A DNA stretch of 64,000 nt from Paludibacteraceae bacterium (GTDB taxonomy: Bacteria > Bacteroidota > Bacteroidia > Bacteroidales > Paludibacteraceae), in the NCBI GenBank assembly GCA_024693065.1, contig JAILLP010000009.1, positions 37,534-101,533 of the forward strand, in the 5' to 3' direction. The notes under the pieces are model-generated. The model saw only the letters and a program-made list of their open reading frames with translations, was not told where the DNA came from and searched no databases. Within the stretch, counting starts at the first letter, position 1; each line of letters begins with the position of its first letter. The translations under genes were made by a program, and so were the position numbers. Positions 52,007 through 62,600 of this stretch are shown piece by piece.

Positions 52007-52432
52007 ATGACAATCAACCAGATATCAATTTTCTTGGAGAATAAGTTCGGCAGGCTGAACGAGATTCTCTCTTTCCTGAGCAAGGAGAACATCCGTGTGA
52101 TCGCCGCTACCGTGGCGGATACTTCCGACTATGGCATCCTGCGCCTCATCACCTCCAACCAAATCAAAGCCCTCCAGCTGCTGAAGGAGAACGGTGTGAG
52201 CGCCAACCTGAACACGGTGATGGCCATTTCGGTGGATTCCTCCATCGATAAGTTTGCCGAGACGATCCAGTGCTTCACGAAGGCGGGCATCAGCATCGAA
52301 TATATGTACTGCTTCTCCATCAACCAGAAGGCGATACTCGTCCTGCGCACCAACAACATCGACGCAGCGCACGAGGTGATCCGCAGGTATGGCATGAACA
52401 ACCTCTCGGAGGCGGAACTGAACAATTTGTAA
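52007..52432 (+). CDS. Tandem ACT-domain protein
   Basis: A 141-residue protein of two ACT-like halves (ISIFLENKFGRLNEILSFLS; later ISIEYMYCFSINQKAILVLR). Proteins of this type regularly follow paaK and are assumed to sense aromatic amino acids or similar effectors. It starts 12 bp after paaK. Confidence 0.92.
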   Translation: MTINQISIFLENKFGRLNEILSFLSKENIRVIAATVADTSDYGILRLITSNQIKALQLLKENGVSANLNTVMAISVDSSIDKFAETIQCFTKAGISIEYMYCFSINQKAILVLRTNNIDAAHEVIRRYGMNNLSEAELNNL

Positions 52433-52458
52433 TCTATTAACCATAAAAGAAAAAGAAT

Positions 52459-52581
52459 ATGTTTGGCATTTCGGATCCCGGCATTTGGATCGTGTATCTA
52501 TTGTCGATATTGTGTGTGATCGGCTCGATCATCTTTGGTGTTAAATATTGGAATAAGGAAGACGATAACGATAAAGAATAA
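52459..52581 (+). CDS. Symporter small accessory protein (40 aa)
   Basis: A 40-residue single-pass membrane peptide, MFGISDPGIWIVYLLSILCV and then a helix end with an acidic tail (KEDDNDKE). It is six bases ahead of the symporter start. Short peptides with an FGI(S/D)DP(G/W)IW start accompany Na+/solute symporters in Bacteroidota and other phyla. Confidence 0.8.
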   Translation: MFGISDPGIWIVYLLSILCVIGSIIFGVKYWNKEDDNDKE

Positions 52582-52587
52582 ATAGTC

Positions 52588-54162
52588 ATGGAGAATTTTT
52601 CAATGTATTTGATCGTGATGGTTTATTTCTTGTCCATCGCTTTTTTAGGATATTTGGGATATAAGAAAACAAAGGATTCGAAGGACTTCCTGATCGGTGG
52701 TGGTGAGATGAATCCTATCGTGATGGCGCTCTCTTACGGTGCCACGTTCATCTCCGCTTCTGCCATCGTAGGTTTCGGTGGTGTGGCGGCTACCTTCGGT
52801 ATGGGTATCCAATGGTTGATGTTCCTGAACATGTTCGTGGGTGTGGTCATCGCCTTCATCGTGTTCGGACGTCCTACGCGCCGTATCGGTGCGAAACTGA
52901 AGGTGGGCTCGTTCGCCCATTTCTTAGGTGCGTTCTACGACTCCAAGAAGATCCGTATCTTCGTGGCGGCCGTGATCTTCATCTGCATGCCGCTCTATGC
53001 CGCCGCCGTCTTGCGTGGTGGTGTCTTCTGTATGCAACAGGTCTTCGGTATCGATTTCGACTTGGCTTTGCTGGTCTTCACGGTGATCGTCGCTTCATAC
53101 GTCATCGCAGGTGGTATGAAGGGAGTGATGTACACGGATGCTTTGCAGGCTGTGATCATGTTCGTATGTATGGCTTGCTTGGTGTTCGGTGTCTACAAGG
53201 CATTGGGCATGGGCTTCTCCGAGGCGAATGCGGCGCTTGGCGCTATCTCTGACCAAGTGCCTGAGAAGTTGGCCGCGGTCGGTCATAGAGGATGGACCTC
53301 CATGCCGGAAGGGGGCTCCCAGCAATGGTACACGCTGGTCACTTCCCTGATCATGGGCGTGGGAATCGGTTGTTTGGCGCAGCCTCAGTTGGTGGTTCGC
53401 TTCATGACGGTGAACAGCACGCAGAAGCTGAACCAGGGTGTTGTGATCGGTTGTGTCTTCTTGATCATCACGGTGGGCGTTGTTTACCACGTGGGTGCGC
53501 TCTCCAACCTCTACTTCTGGAAAAACGACGGAGCGGTTTCCATCAACATGGTGGAGGCTTCCGATAAGATCATACCATACTTCATCAGCCGTGTCATGCC
53601 AGCTTGGTTCACGACCATCTTCATGTTGTGTATCCTCTCCGCCAGCATGTCCACGTTGAGCGCGCAGTTCCACACGATGGCTGCCGCCGCTGGTTCCGAC
53701 ATCTACGGCTCTTGTGTAGATGAGGAGAAGAAACGTAACAAGATGACGGTGATGATCCGTCTCGCCGTTCTGGTTTCCATCCTGATCAGCTTTATCATCT
53801 GCTTCGTGTTGGGCGAGGGCAATGATTCTCCGATCATCGCTATCTCCACCTCCCTCTTCATGGGTATCTGCGCATCGGCTTTCTTGCCATCTTATTTCTG
53901 CGCATTGTACTGGAAGAAGGTGACGAAGCAAGGTGCGTACGCCAGCATGTGGGTAGGCGTGGTTGCCACCCTCTTGGCGTTGATTTTCTTGCATGCGAAG
54001 GAGGCTACCGCTTTGGGTATCTGCAAGGCAATCCTCGGAACGGATGTCTTGGTGACAGATGGTATGTTGAAGTTCGTTGACCCTATCATGTTCGCCTTCC
54101 CTCTTTCCTGTATCACTATCGTAGTTGTCAGTTTGATGACAGGGAAAAAGCAGGAGGCGTGA
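52588..54162 (+). CDS. Sodium:solute symporter (SSS family)
   Basis: A 524-residue membrane protein with about 13 helices; DFLIGGGEMNPIVMALSYGA near the start and FHTMAAAAGSDIYGSCVDEE later are SSS features. Being co-transcribed with paaK and an ACT protein suggests a carboxylate or aryl-acid substrate, which is inference. Confidence 0.92.
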   Translation: MENFSMYLIVMVYFLSIAFLGYLGYKKTKDSKDFLIGGGEMNPIVMALSYGATFISASAIVGFGGVAATFGMGIQWLMFLNMFVGVVIAFIVFGRPTRRIGAKLKVGSFAHFLGAFYDSKKIRIFVAAVIFICMPLYAAAVLRGGVFCMQQVFGIDFDLALLVFTVIVASYVIAGGMKGVMYTDALQAVIMFVCMACLVFGVYKALGMGFSEANAALGAISDQVPEKLAAVGHRGWTSMPEGGSQQWYTLVTSLIMGVGIGCLAQPQLVVRFMTVNSTQKLNQGVVIGCVFLIITVGVVYHVGALSNLYFWKNDGAVSINMVEASDKIIPYFISRVMPAWFTTIFMLCILSASMSTLSAQFHTMAAAAGSDIYGSCVDEEKKRNKMTVMIRLAVLVSILISFIICFVLGEGNDSPIIAISTSLFMGICASAFLPSYFCALYWKKVTKQGAYASMWVGVVATLLALIFLHAKEATALGICKAILGTDVLVTDGMLKFVDPIMFAFPLSCITIVVVSLMTGKKQEA

Positions 54163-54902
54163 TGTCCGATTTCAAGTGTGAAAAAGTGCTCCCGTATGCC
54201 GACGGGGGAAATAAGACAAAACAGATAACGGAGATGTTCGATCATATTGCTGGGCAGTATGATCGAATGAACCGTTTGATGTCCTTGGGGCAGGACAGGG
54301 TATGGCGGCGCAAGGCGATTGATGCGCTGGAGGCTTGCCATCCTAACCGTGTCTTGGACGTCGCTACGGGTACGGGCGACTTTGCCATCGCCGTGGCGGA
54401 ACGCCTGAAGCCCGAGCGGGTGCTGGGCGTGGATCTCTCCCAGGAGATGATGAACGTCGGCAAGGGAAAGGTCGCCGAACGTGGCTTGTCTGACGTGGTG
54501 GATTTCGCCCAAGGCGATTCGACCGACCTACGTTTGGAGGATGCTTCGTTCGAGGCGGTCACGGTGGCGTTCGGTGTGCGAAACTTCTCCAGCCTCGAGA
54601 AAGGGCTGAGGGAGATCAACCGGGTGCTGGTCGGCGGAGGAATGTTGACCATCTTGGAGATGACGGAGCCTAATAACGCATTGTTGCGGTTGGGGTATAA
54701 GGTATACACGAAACTATGCCTGCCCGTTATGGCAAGACTCTTCGCCAAGGACCTGAAGGCGTATGATTACCTGCCGGCTTCCATCCAAGCCTTCCCAAAG
54801 GATGATGAGATGAGGAATCTGCTGAAGATGTGCGGGTTCCAGTCTGTCGAGATAAGAAAATTCACCATGCAAACATGTTCATTATATTTGGCTTGTAAAT
54901 GA
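54162..54902 (+). CDS. menG: Demethylmenaquinone methyltransferase
   Basis: About 246 residues: MFDHIAGQYDRMNRLMSLGQ, the SAM site VLDVATGTGDFAIAVAE, and VAFGVRNFSSLEKGLREINR, all typical of UbiE/MenG. It methylates demethylmenaquinone in the last step of menaquinone synthesis. ATG 54162 overlaps the symporter stop (TGATG); GTG 54159 is an alternative. Confidence 0.95.
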   Translation: MSDFKCEKVLPYADGGNKTKQITEMFDHIAGQYDRMNRLMSLGQDRVWRRKAIDALEACHPNRVLDVATGTGDFAIAVAERLKPERVLGVDLSQEMMNVGKGKVAERGLSDVVDFAQGDSTDLRLEDASFEAVTVAFGVRNFSSLEKGLREINRVLVGGGMLTILEMTEPNNALLRLGYKVYTKLCLPVMARLFAKDLKAYDYLPASIQAFPKDDEMRNLLKMCGFQSVEIRKFTMQTCSLYLACK

Positions 54903-55912
54903 AGAAGGTTCTAATCACCGGTGCGAACGGATTTGTGGGTAGTTTCATGGTCGAGGAGGCTATCCGACGTGGTTATGATGTCTATGCGGCCATGCGTACG
55001 GAGAGCTCCAAGGCTAATCTGGAGGGCCTCTCACCTAAGTTCATCGACCTGCCCTATGCGGATAAGAACAGGATGAAGAAGTGCTTGGCTGGCTTGCGCT
55101 CCGTCGTAGGCCAGTTCGATTTGGTCATCCATACGATGGGGCTCACGAAATGCAAGCATAAATCGGACTTCGACGTCGTGAATTTTGAGTATACCCGCAA
55201 CTTCGTGCAGGCGCTCATGGAGAGCGGCATGACTCCGAAGCATTTCATCTACCTGAGCAGCCTCTCCGCCTTCGGTTCGGGCGACCGCAAGACGCTGAAG
55301 CCTATTGAACTGACGGACGAGCCTAAGCCAGACACGGCCTACGGAGCCAGCAAGCTCAAAACGGAGCGTTTTCTGGCCACTTTAGACACGAAGGCATTCC
55401 CTTATACCATCCTGCGTCCTACAGGCATCTACGGGCCAAAGGAGAAGGATTATTTCGTCATGCTGAAGACCCTGACGCGCCACCTCAATCCGGGCATCGG
55501 GTTCGAGCCCCAATACATCACCTTCATCTACGTGAAGGACTTGGTGGATCTGGCCTTCCTCGCCGCGGAGAAGAAAGGCGTGGGCAAGGCTTATTTCGTG
55601 GCGGACGGGGATGTGTGGACCTCCGATGGTTATGTGAAGCTATGCAAACAACTGCTGGGCGTGAAGCGGACGTTGAACATCAAGGTGCCTTGCTGCATCG
55701 TGAAAGTGCTGGCGTTCCTGTTCGATAAGATCGGCGGTTTGTTCGGTGTGACGCCTACGCTGAATATGGACAAATACAATATCCTTTCCGCGACGAACTG
55801 GAAATGCGACATCGAACCGTTGAAAAAAGACTTCGACTTCAAGGCGAGGTATAATCTTGTGCGTGGATTAAAGGAGAGTATCCGTTGGTATCGGCAGAAT
55901 AATTGGCTGTAA
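54899..55912 (+). CDS. NAD-dependent epimerase/dehydratase (extended SDR)
   Basis: A 337-residue Rossmann protein: KKVLITGANGFVGSFMVEEA binds the dinucleotide, active-site YGASKLKTE (YxxxK) follows, and LRPTGIYGPKEKDYF is present. Coupled to menG by 4 bp. Substrate unknown; may be a nucleotide sugar or an unrelated metabolite. Confidence 0.92.
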   Translation: MKKVLITGANGFVGSFMVEEAIRRGYDVYAAMRTESSKANLEGLSPKFIDLPYADKNRMKKCLAGLRSVVGQFDLVIHTMGLTKCKHKSDFDVVNFEYTRNFVQALMESGMTPKHFIYLSSLSAFGSGDRKTLKPIELTDEPKPDTAYGASKLKTERFLATLDTKAFPYTILRPTGIYGPKEKDYFVMLKTLTRHLNPGIGFEPQYITFIYVKDLVDLAFLAAEKKGVGKAYFVADGDVWTSDGYVKLCKQLLGVKRTLNIKVPCCIVKVLAFLFDKIGGLFGVTPTLNMDKYNILSATNWKCDIEPLKKDFDFKARYNLVRGLKESIRWYRQNNWL

Positions 55913-55928
55913 GGCTATTCGTGGTGGA

Positions 55929-56558
55929 TTACTCGTATTCGTACTTCTCGATGAGGTACCATTGTTTGTTGATGCGGATAAAATTGAATTCCTCCTTCAC
56001 CTCTTTGTTCCTGAAAACAACTATTTTCCTATTGTTTCCGTCCGATGTGGCCTTGAAGAGCAATATCTGTGGATATAGATCGGATAGGGAGAGGTGGTTC
56101 CAGTCCCTTGGCATGATCAGCTTGCGTTTGGTCTGTTCCTTCCCTTTCATGGTATTGATAGGGAAAGGGAAAACCGTATGGTTGATTTGGAAATCCTTGT
56201 TGCTTGAGAATCGCTGTATAAATTCGACAAACTCATTCTGCTCAAAGCGTTGTATCGGAATCGTTGCCTCTGATGTGTAGCTCCATTTGTTGCCCTTCCT
56301 TGTGAAATTGGTCTTCGTGACATCCTTTTTCTTGAAATTGACGAGGACAGTCGTTCCACTATTCACCTCACCGAACTGTAATGAATCGACGCTCACAATC
56401 GCAAAATTCTTATGTATTTCAGCAGGATACGGGCTCTTCTTACTGCCCGAGAGCAATGAATTGATGATATGGGAAGACAACTCCTCCCCTGCCGAAAGCT
56501 GGAATGAGCCTAGCAGGAAAAGCAGCGCATACATATATCTCTTTGAATTCCCTATCAT
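55929..56558 (-). CDS. DUF4348 family secreted protein
   Basis: About 209 residues. Started at ATG 56558 the protein has a signal peptide (YMYALLFLLGSFQLSAGEE). The C-terminal part (FIQRFSSNKDFQINHTVFPF, then FNFIRINKQWYLIEKYEYE) fits the DUF4348 pattern found in many Bacteroidales. It lies 91 bp behind the giant surface-protein gene on the same strand. Confidence 0.7.
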   Translation of the reverse strand: MIGNSKRYMYALLFLLGSFQLSAGEELSSHIINSLLSGSKKSPYPAEIHKNFAIVSVDSLQFGEVNSGTTVLVNFKKKDVTKTNFTRKGNKWSYTSEATIPIQRFEQNEFVEFIQRFSSNKDFQINHTVFPFPINTMKGKEQTKRKLIMPRDWNHLSLSDLYPQILLFKATSDGNNRKIVVFRNKEVKEEFNFIRINKQWYLIEKYEYE

Positions 56559-56649
56559 ATTAATCTCTGCTTTACAAGTGGCAAATTTAGGTAAAAGCAT
56601 TGAAAAGAAAAAATTTCCTCCCAACGCTTTTGTTTTTACATTCAACGAG

Positions 56650-59600
56650 TTAATTGCGGATTAAGGTGAAATGGCCTTGGAAGACCCTGTCTATCTCCGG
56701 AATATTGATGAGATACCAATAATCAGTCGAAGGCATCTTATTACCAAGGTATGTTCCATCCCAGCCCTCTTCAGAACTTAACCCTTCGTATATATTTTTC
56801 CCGAATCTGTCGTATATCTTTATCGTAGCCTTTTCGTAACGGTCTAAGTTCACCACCATCCAATTCTCTCTACCCTGTACAAAGTATTCAGGGAAAATAA
56901 GGTCATAGGTCGGCGTCTCAAGGACGTACGATGTGGAACATCCTATTTCATTGGATACCGTGATGTTATAGGTCTTGCCGAACACGACATTGTTCAGTAT
57001 GTTAGAAGTTGTCACACTCCTACCATCCCCGTAATCATAATAGAGCGGGAAGTCTCTCGATTCAGTCTCCACCTTGTAGGATGTGGTCCCGTATTCCTCG
57101 CAAGAAATGACATTTGGAGGAAGGTGAACACTCACTGTGGTGGACGCTTCTCCCTGGCACTTGCCATTGCGTACCACAACACGATAATCCGTTGTGACAT
57201 CTGGGATAGCCCGATAGAAGGTTTGACCACCTATGGTACTTCCGTAATTATCGGCGGATGAAAGCCATCTAATCTCCGTATATGCTCCAAGATGGTCAAT
57301 GTACAAATTCAACGAGTCACCCTTACATATGCTTCCTCCACCGATCAATGCGATATTGTCCACTGGCTCTGCCACCTTCACTGTTGTATAGACTGGGTCT
57401 ACGCTACATCCATTTTCTGTGGTAGATGACACCTTGTAGCGGGTAGTCTTGGTTGGGGAAACCTCCATCTCCGATTCTCCTGTACCCAAGGTCACATATG
57501 CAGACTCACCCTCTTCCGCCGCTTCCCAAACGACAGAGGATGGGTTGTCCGAGGTGACTTTTAATGTCACACTCTCACCCGAGCATATAGAATCTTCCGG
57601 CGTAATCTGCATCTCAGATCCCTGGTCTACGACCACCACGAAAGAGCCGTTTCCACCTGCGCAATAGTCCATGGTGAACTCCATCGTGTATTCCGCTGAT
57701 TCGGAAGGAGATAGCGTGAACGGATCTATCGAATTAGAAAATACAGCGTAATTGGTTTCGCCTTCCTCCTTCTTGTACCAAGTAACACTTTTAGGTTCTC
57801 CGGAGAAGTGAGCATCGACAATGGTCTCCTCTTTCGGACAGATGACGACTTTATCCGGCAGGTCGAAGGTGACCTTCCCCTCGACAATCAAATTCATCTC
57901 ATCGGAGGTGTCGTTTGGACAAGCCTGACTACCCGTCGAAACAATTCGATAGCGGTAATCCTCCTCCGCTGTTATGGTCTTATCCGTTGTCAACTCAGTA
58001 TCAAACGTGACGAACTCCTCCTCCGTCGGCTTTTTCCGCTGCCATGCGAGTCCCTTCACATTCTGCAACTGCGCACTGAGAGCGACATCAGTTCCCTCAC
58101 ACACACCATTTTCCGAAATGGCCAACGACAGACTAGGCTGTTTCTCCAGCTCTGTCTGGAACGTTTGTTGAAAGCTTGGACAATTGACTCCCTTGATGGA
58201 CAGCTGATACGTGGTGTTTTCTGTCGGAACATCCGTCAACTCCAGTTCACTCGTGGTGAGCGTGTCCCCGTTCTTAATCCACGCGAAAGTGTTGTTGGGG
58301 TCCAATGTGGCGCTTGCCTTCAAAGAGACAGGCGTTCCCTCACAGAAATAGGCAGGTATGCTATCTATGTCGACATTGATCTTTTGCTCCACATTCACGG
58401 TAAATATATTGGAGTAAATCTCAGGACAAATGCCAGAGGATGATGGAGCCTTGATTCTATAATAGGTTGTGGTGGACGGGAAGAGCGCAGAGACATCCCT
58501 ACTAGGATCGAATTCATTGAAATTGATGCTGTCCAACGATTTCTCCCATAGTATATCATTTTGTGAAAGAGTACCACACTCAACAATTATCTTTGCCATC
58601 TCACCGACACAGATGACATTGTTGTCCATGGTCAAAGCCAAATTACCTAGGCTTCTCTCCACCTTGACATCCTGTTTCGTTGACTCCGTGCCACAATATT
58701 TACCCATTACAGCGAACTCATACGTGGTGTTCTGATTAGGTATATCGGAGAGTTCCAACTCGCTCGTGGACAAGGTGTCTCCATTCTTAATCCATGCGAA
58801 GGTATGCAGATCCGGATCCATGTCGGCATTGGCTTTGAGGTCTACGCTCGTCCCCGAACAGATTGTGGAGGGTAGATTCTCCACCACAATGTTTTCCGGT
58901 TTCTTCTCTATGTTCGCCACAACCGTGAACGAGAATGTGGTCGGACATATCGCTGAAGCAGGCACTTTCACACGGTAATAGGTGGTGGCGTCTGGCTTCA
59001 GATTAGCTGTCGGACGGATTTTTGGCACTTCGTTCGGCCTTCGAATCAACTCGGATGGCACCTCATCCGGCATGAAATCAGTGTATGTGACCCTATCGTA
59101 GGTACGTTGCCATACCACGGTGGCGTTGTAGTCATACTCCGCCGTCACCCTGACGGTCTCCCCTTCGCAAACGGTGTCCTTATCGATTTCTATCTCGACA
59201 CCATGCTCCGTATAGACCACAGTATGGGTGGTGTCCTCCTGTGGAGAACACAGGTTGCCGAACACGACGAACCGGTAGGTGGTGGCGATGAGCGGTACTT
59301 CTGAGATATCGAATTTCTGTACATTCCAAAGCGTATCGCTGTTCACCACCCAAGTGTAGGTGTTGATGGTCGAGTCGATATCCGCGCGGACGGTCAGGTT
59401 GACCTCCACGCCGTCGCAAATCGTGTCCGGCAGTTGGTCGAGATCCACCTTCACTTTCCGCTCCACATTGACGGAGACGACATTGGAGTAGACCAAAGGA
59501 CATACGCTTGTGTCTGTCCTAAGCCTATAGAAGGTGGTGTCGGACGGAGAATAAGCGCTTGAGTCTGTGGTAGGGTCGAAACTGGTGAAATCGACATTGT

Positions 59601-62600
59601 CCGTCGACGATTCCCAGACGACAGGCACCCTTTCATCGTACGTGGCGGAGAGCGCTATGGTGTCTTCCTGGCACATCTCCTTCTTGTCTATGTTCAATTG
59701 TAGGGTTATCGGTAGACCGATGACAATCTGTTGCGCAGTGTCAGCCCCACATTGGTTGTATACGATGATTCGGTAGGCGGATGTGTCTGTCGATACACTG
59801 ATTGGCAATGACGTGTCACTGCTTGCGACTCCAGCACCATCCCTTTCCCATTTGTATTGGAACGTTTCTCCCTCCGCATTGATGACAGGGATTAATGTTG
59901 TCGTAACCCCTTCGCATAGTATGCTTGTGTCTTTCTCCAAAGACACGGTCACCGACTTTTTCAGACTGATTTCCACCGTGTTGGAGTAGGTATTGGAGCA
60001 TGTACCGGTGCTTGGTCCTTTGGCCCGATAGGTGGTACTTTCGGTGATGGAGTCCGTGAGAGTTGGGGCTGAAACGTTTGGAATCTCCTCGAACGCATTG
60101 CCTCCCACAGATTTCTCCCACGTGATCTGACTAGTAAGTGGACCGAACGTGGCATTAATTTTGAAAGGCAAGTCAGCGCATACGATTGATTCATCCGCCG
60201 AGATTTGGATGTTCGATGTGTCCTCCATCTTATAGTGCGCTTTTGTGGATTCGCTCATCCGGCAGATGGACGATGATATGTATGCGGTGTAATCACCCGG
60301 CTTGTCGGCGGATATGGTATTGTTGGAGAGCGCATTCGCTCCGTTCATTGTTTTCAGCGTATCAGTTAACCCTTCGTTGGTCCGTGTCCAGATGAGGGTG
60401 TCGAACGTGCCTTCCGGATGTATGTCCACAATGAAGCCTGGGCAAACCATGGAGTCGTTCAGTGGCGTATATCGGAGTGGCTTAAGCAATTCTATTTTCT
60501 TGGTGATGAGGTTGGATGTACATACCCCGTCGCTTGCGGTCAGGGTGGTGGTCACATCGTTTGTTTCTCCTTGTATGGAGAATGTGTTGGAATTCGGATT
60601 GAGTTGATCATCACTGTTCCATGTGAATAGGGTAGGATTTCCTGAGAGGACATTTGCGCTTAGGGTGGTATTGATTGATTCGTCGCAGATGGTGGTGTCT
60701 TGCCATTCCTCCAATTGTATGGACGGGTTCACGTTCACCTGGAACAGAATCGTGTCGGAGATGCAGTCTTGGTTCCATGCGAGGCAGATGTATTGCGTCG
60801 TGTCTTGCGGAACGGTGAATGACAACACTTTTTGTTCTTCTCCCGATACGATGTTCCATTGGCTTTCGTGGATGCCTTTGGCGTACCAGCGGATGCTATC
60901 GACAGCCACATTGTCTTGCTGTTCCGTTTGCCACTTGAGCGAGGTTGTCCCCGCTTCGGTTTGGCATATCGTGGTGTCTTGGTCGCCTATTGCGGCGAAT
61001 ATCGGTTTTTCACAGTGTGTGTTCTTGCAGGAAATGGTAACGGGCGAAGTGATGAAAAATTTCTCGCAAGGGTCGTCAGGGAATCCTTTGTCCGCTACTT
61101 GTCCGGCCACGCCTCTGGTGCTGGCTAGGATGGCTCTGTACATGATCGAGCCTTCTTGGTTCCTGTGCCTCAGTGGATTGCCTCCTCCAATGGAACCCCA
61201 AGTGATTCCGTCCGTGGAGGTTTGCCATTGGATGTCCATCGATGTGGAATATTCGTCCCATTCACTAGATTCGAGGAATAAGTTCACCGTGTGGGTTTCG
61301 TTGGGGTCCTCGCAATCGTAGATTCCGTAATATTTGAGGCCTAGGTTCCCGTCAATCATTAACTCAGCTGTCGCATATTTTTCCATACAGACATTGACGG
61401 AGAAATTATCCAAGGCAATCGGTATGTCGGTGGAGTTTGCATTTGTGACGCTGACCATCAGATGCACGTTGTCGCCTTGCGTCGGTTTAAAACTGAGTTC
61501 TACAGGAACCCATCCTGCCATGCCCTGGATGGATTGGCTATGGGTCGCGACGATGGCACCTCCGCTTTCGATGGTACATTCAAGGGTGATAGGCGAAGAC
61601 GTAGATGCCGGTATGTTGACAAAGAACCTAAAGATATCATCCTTGCATGGGCAGAAAGCACCGGCAGGAAGAACCTGATCGACGAGCAACATTTGATTTG
61701 CTCCTTGCGGTATTTCCATGTAGAGGTATGCGTCATTCTCTTTCCCCGACGCTCCCAACAGCGAAATGTTCTCTGTGTATTGATTCTGCGTTGTGTTGCC
61801 GCTTGCCACTTTTGTGAAAACGGCTCGGTCTGGCGCACATGTGACGGCGTAGTCTATTCCCGCTTTGAACGGGTCGCTTTGTAGCGTATCAAACTTTTTG
61901 AAGTTGCTACCCATCGATCCGAATCCCCTAATGGAGATGGAGTCTATGGTCCCGAAGTCCTCCTTCCAAATAGTCATGAGATTCGGCGAGTAGTCGCAGT
62001 TCATCTCCTCGTGGGAGAGTGCAAGTGTGTTGGAGATGGAGTAGTAGGTGCATCCATCTTGCGGTCCTCCGTGTTCCCCTATGTATTCGGCTCTCGCTTG
62101 GGCCTCTTGCGGGGTGCTTCCTCCCGTGGCGATGACACGGAATGAGTTTCCCGGGGCTGACATGTCCCAATTGATGGAGGTCTTTTCTATGCCGCCCCCG
62201 TCTACTATGTTGTCCCATTGGAATCCGTTGTCTGAGGAACTCTGCCAAAGTAGGTAGACGTAGTCGTAGATGTCTTTCCATTGGTCAATGTATAGCTCTG
62301 GGTTTTTTATGGCAAAGTTGGTTACCTTCGAGCAACCCATAGAGGTCTCTCCTGATGTAGCTTTCGCACTGATGTCTGGTGATGGCACATTTTCATTCGC
62401 CAATCGATATAACACGATGTCATCGAGGGCGAAGTCGTTACCGCCACCTCCTCGCTCTTGATTCTCGATGATGAGTTGCAGCACATCCCCGTCTTGTACA
62501 TCGAATTCCACTTCGTTGTAGTTCCATTCATCGGTTCTATCTATGTGTGGATTTAAATCACCGCTCTCCCCATATCCCCAGACTACGCTGGTGGATATAT

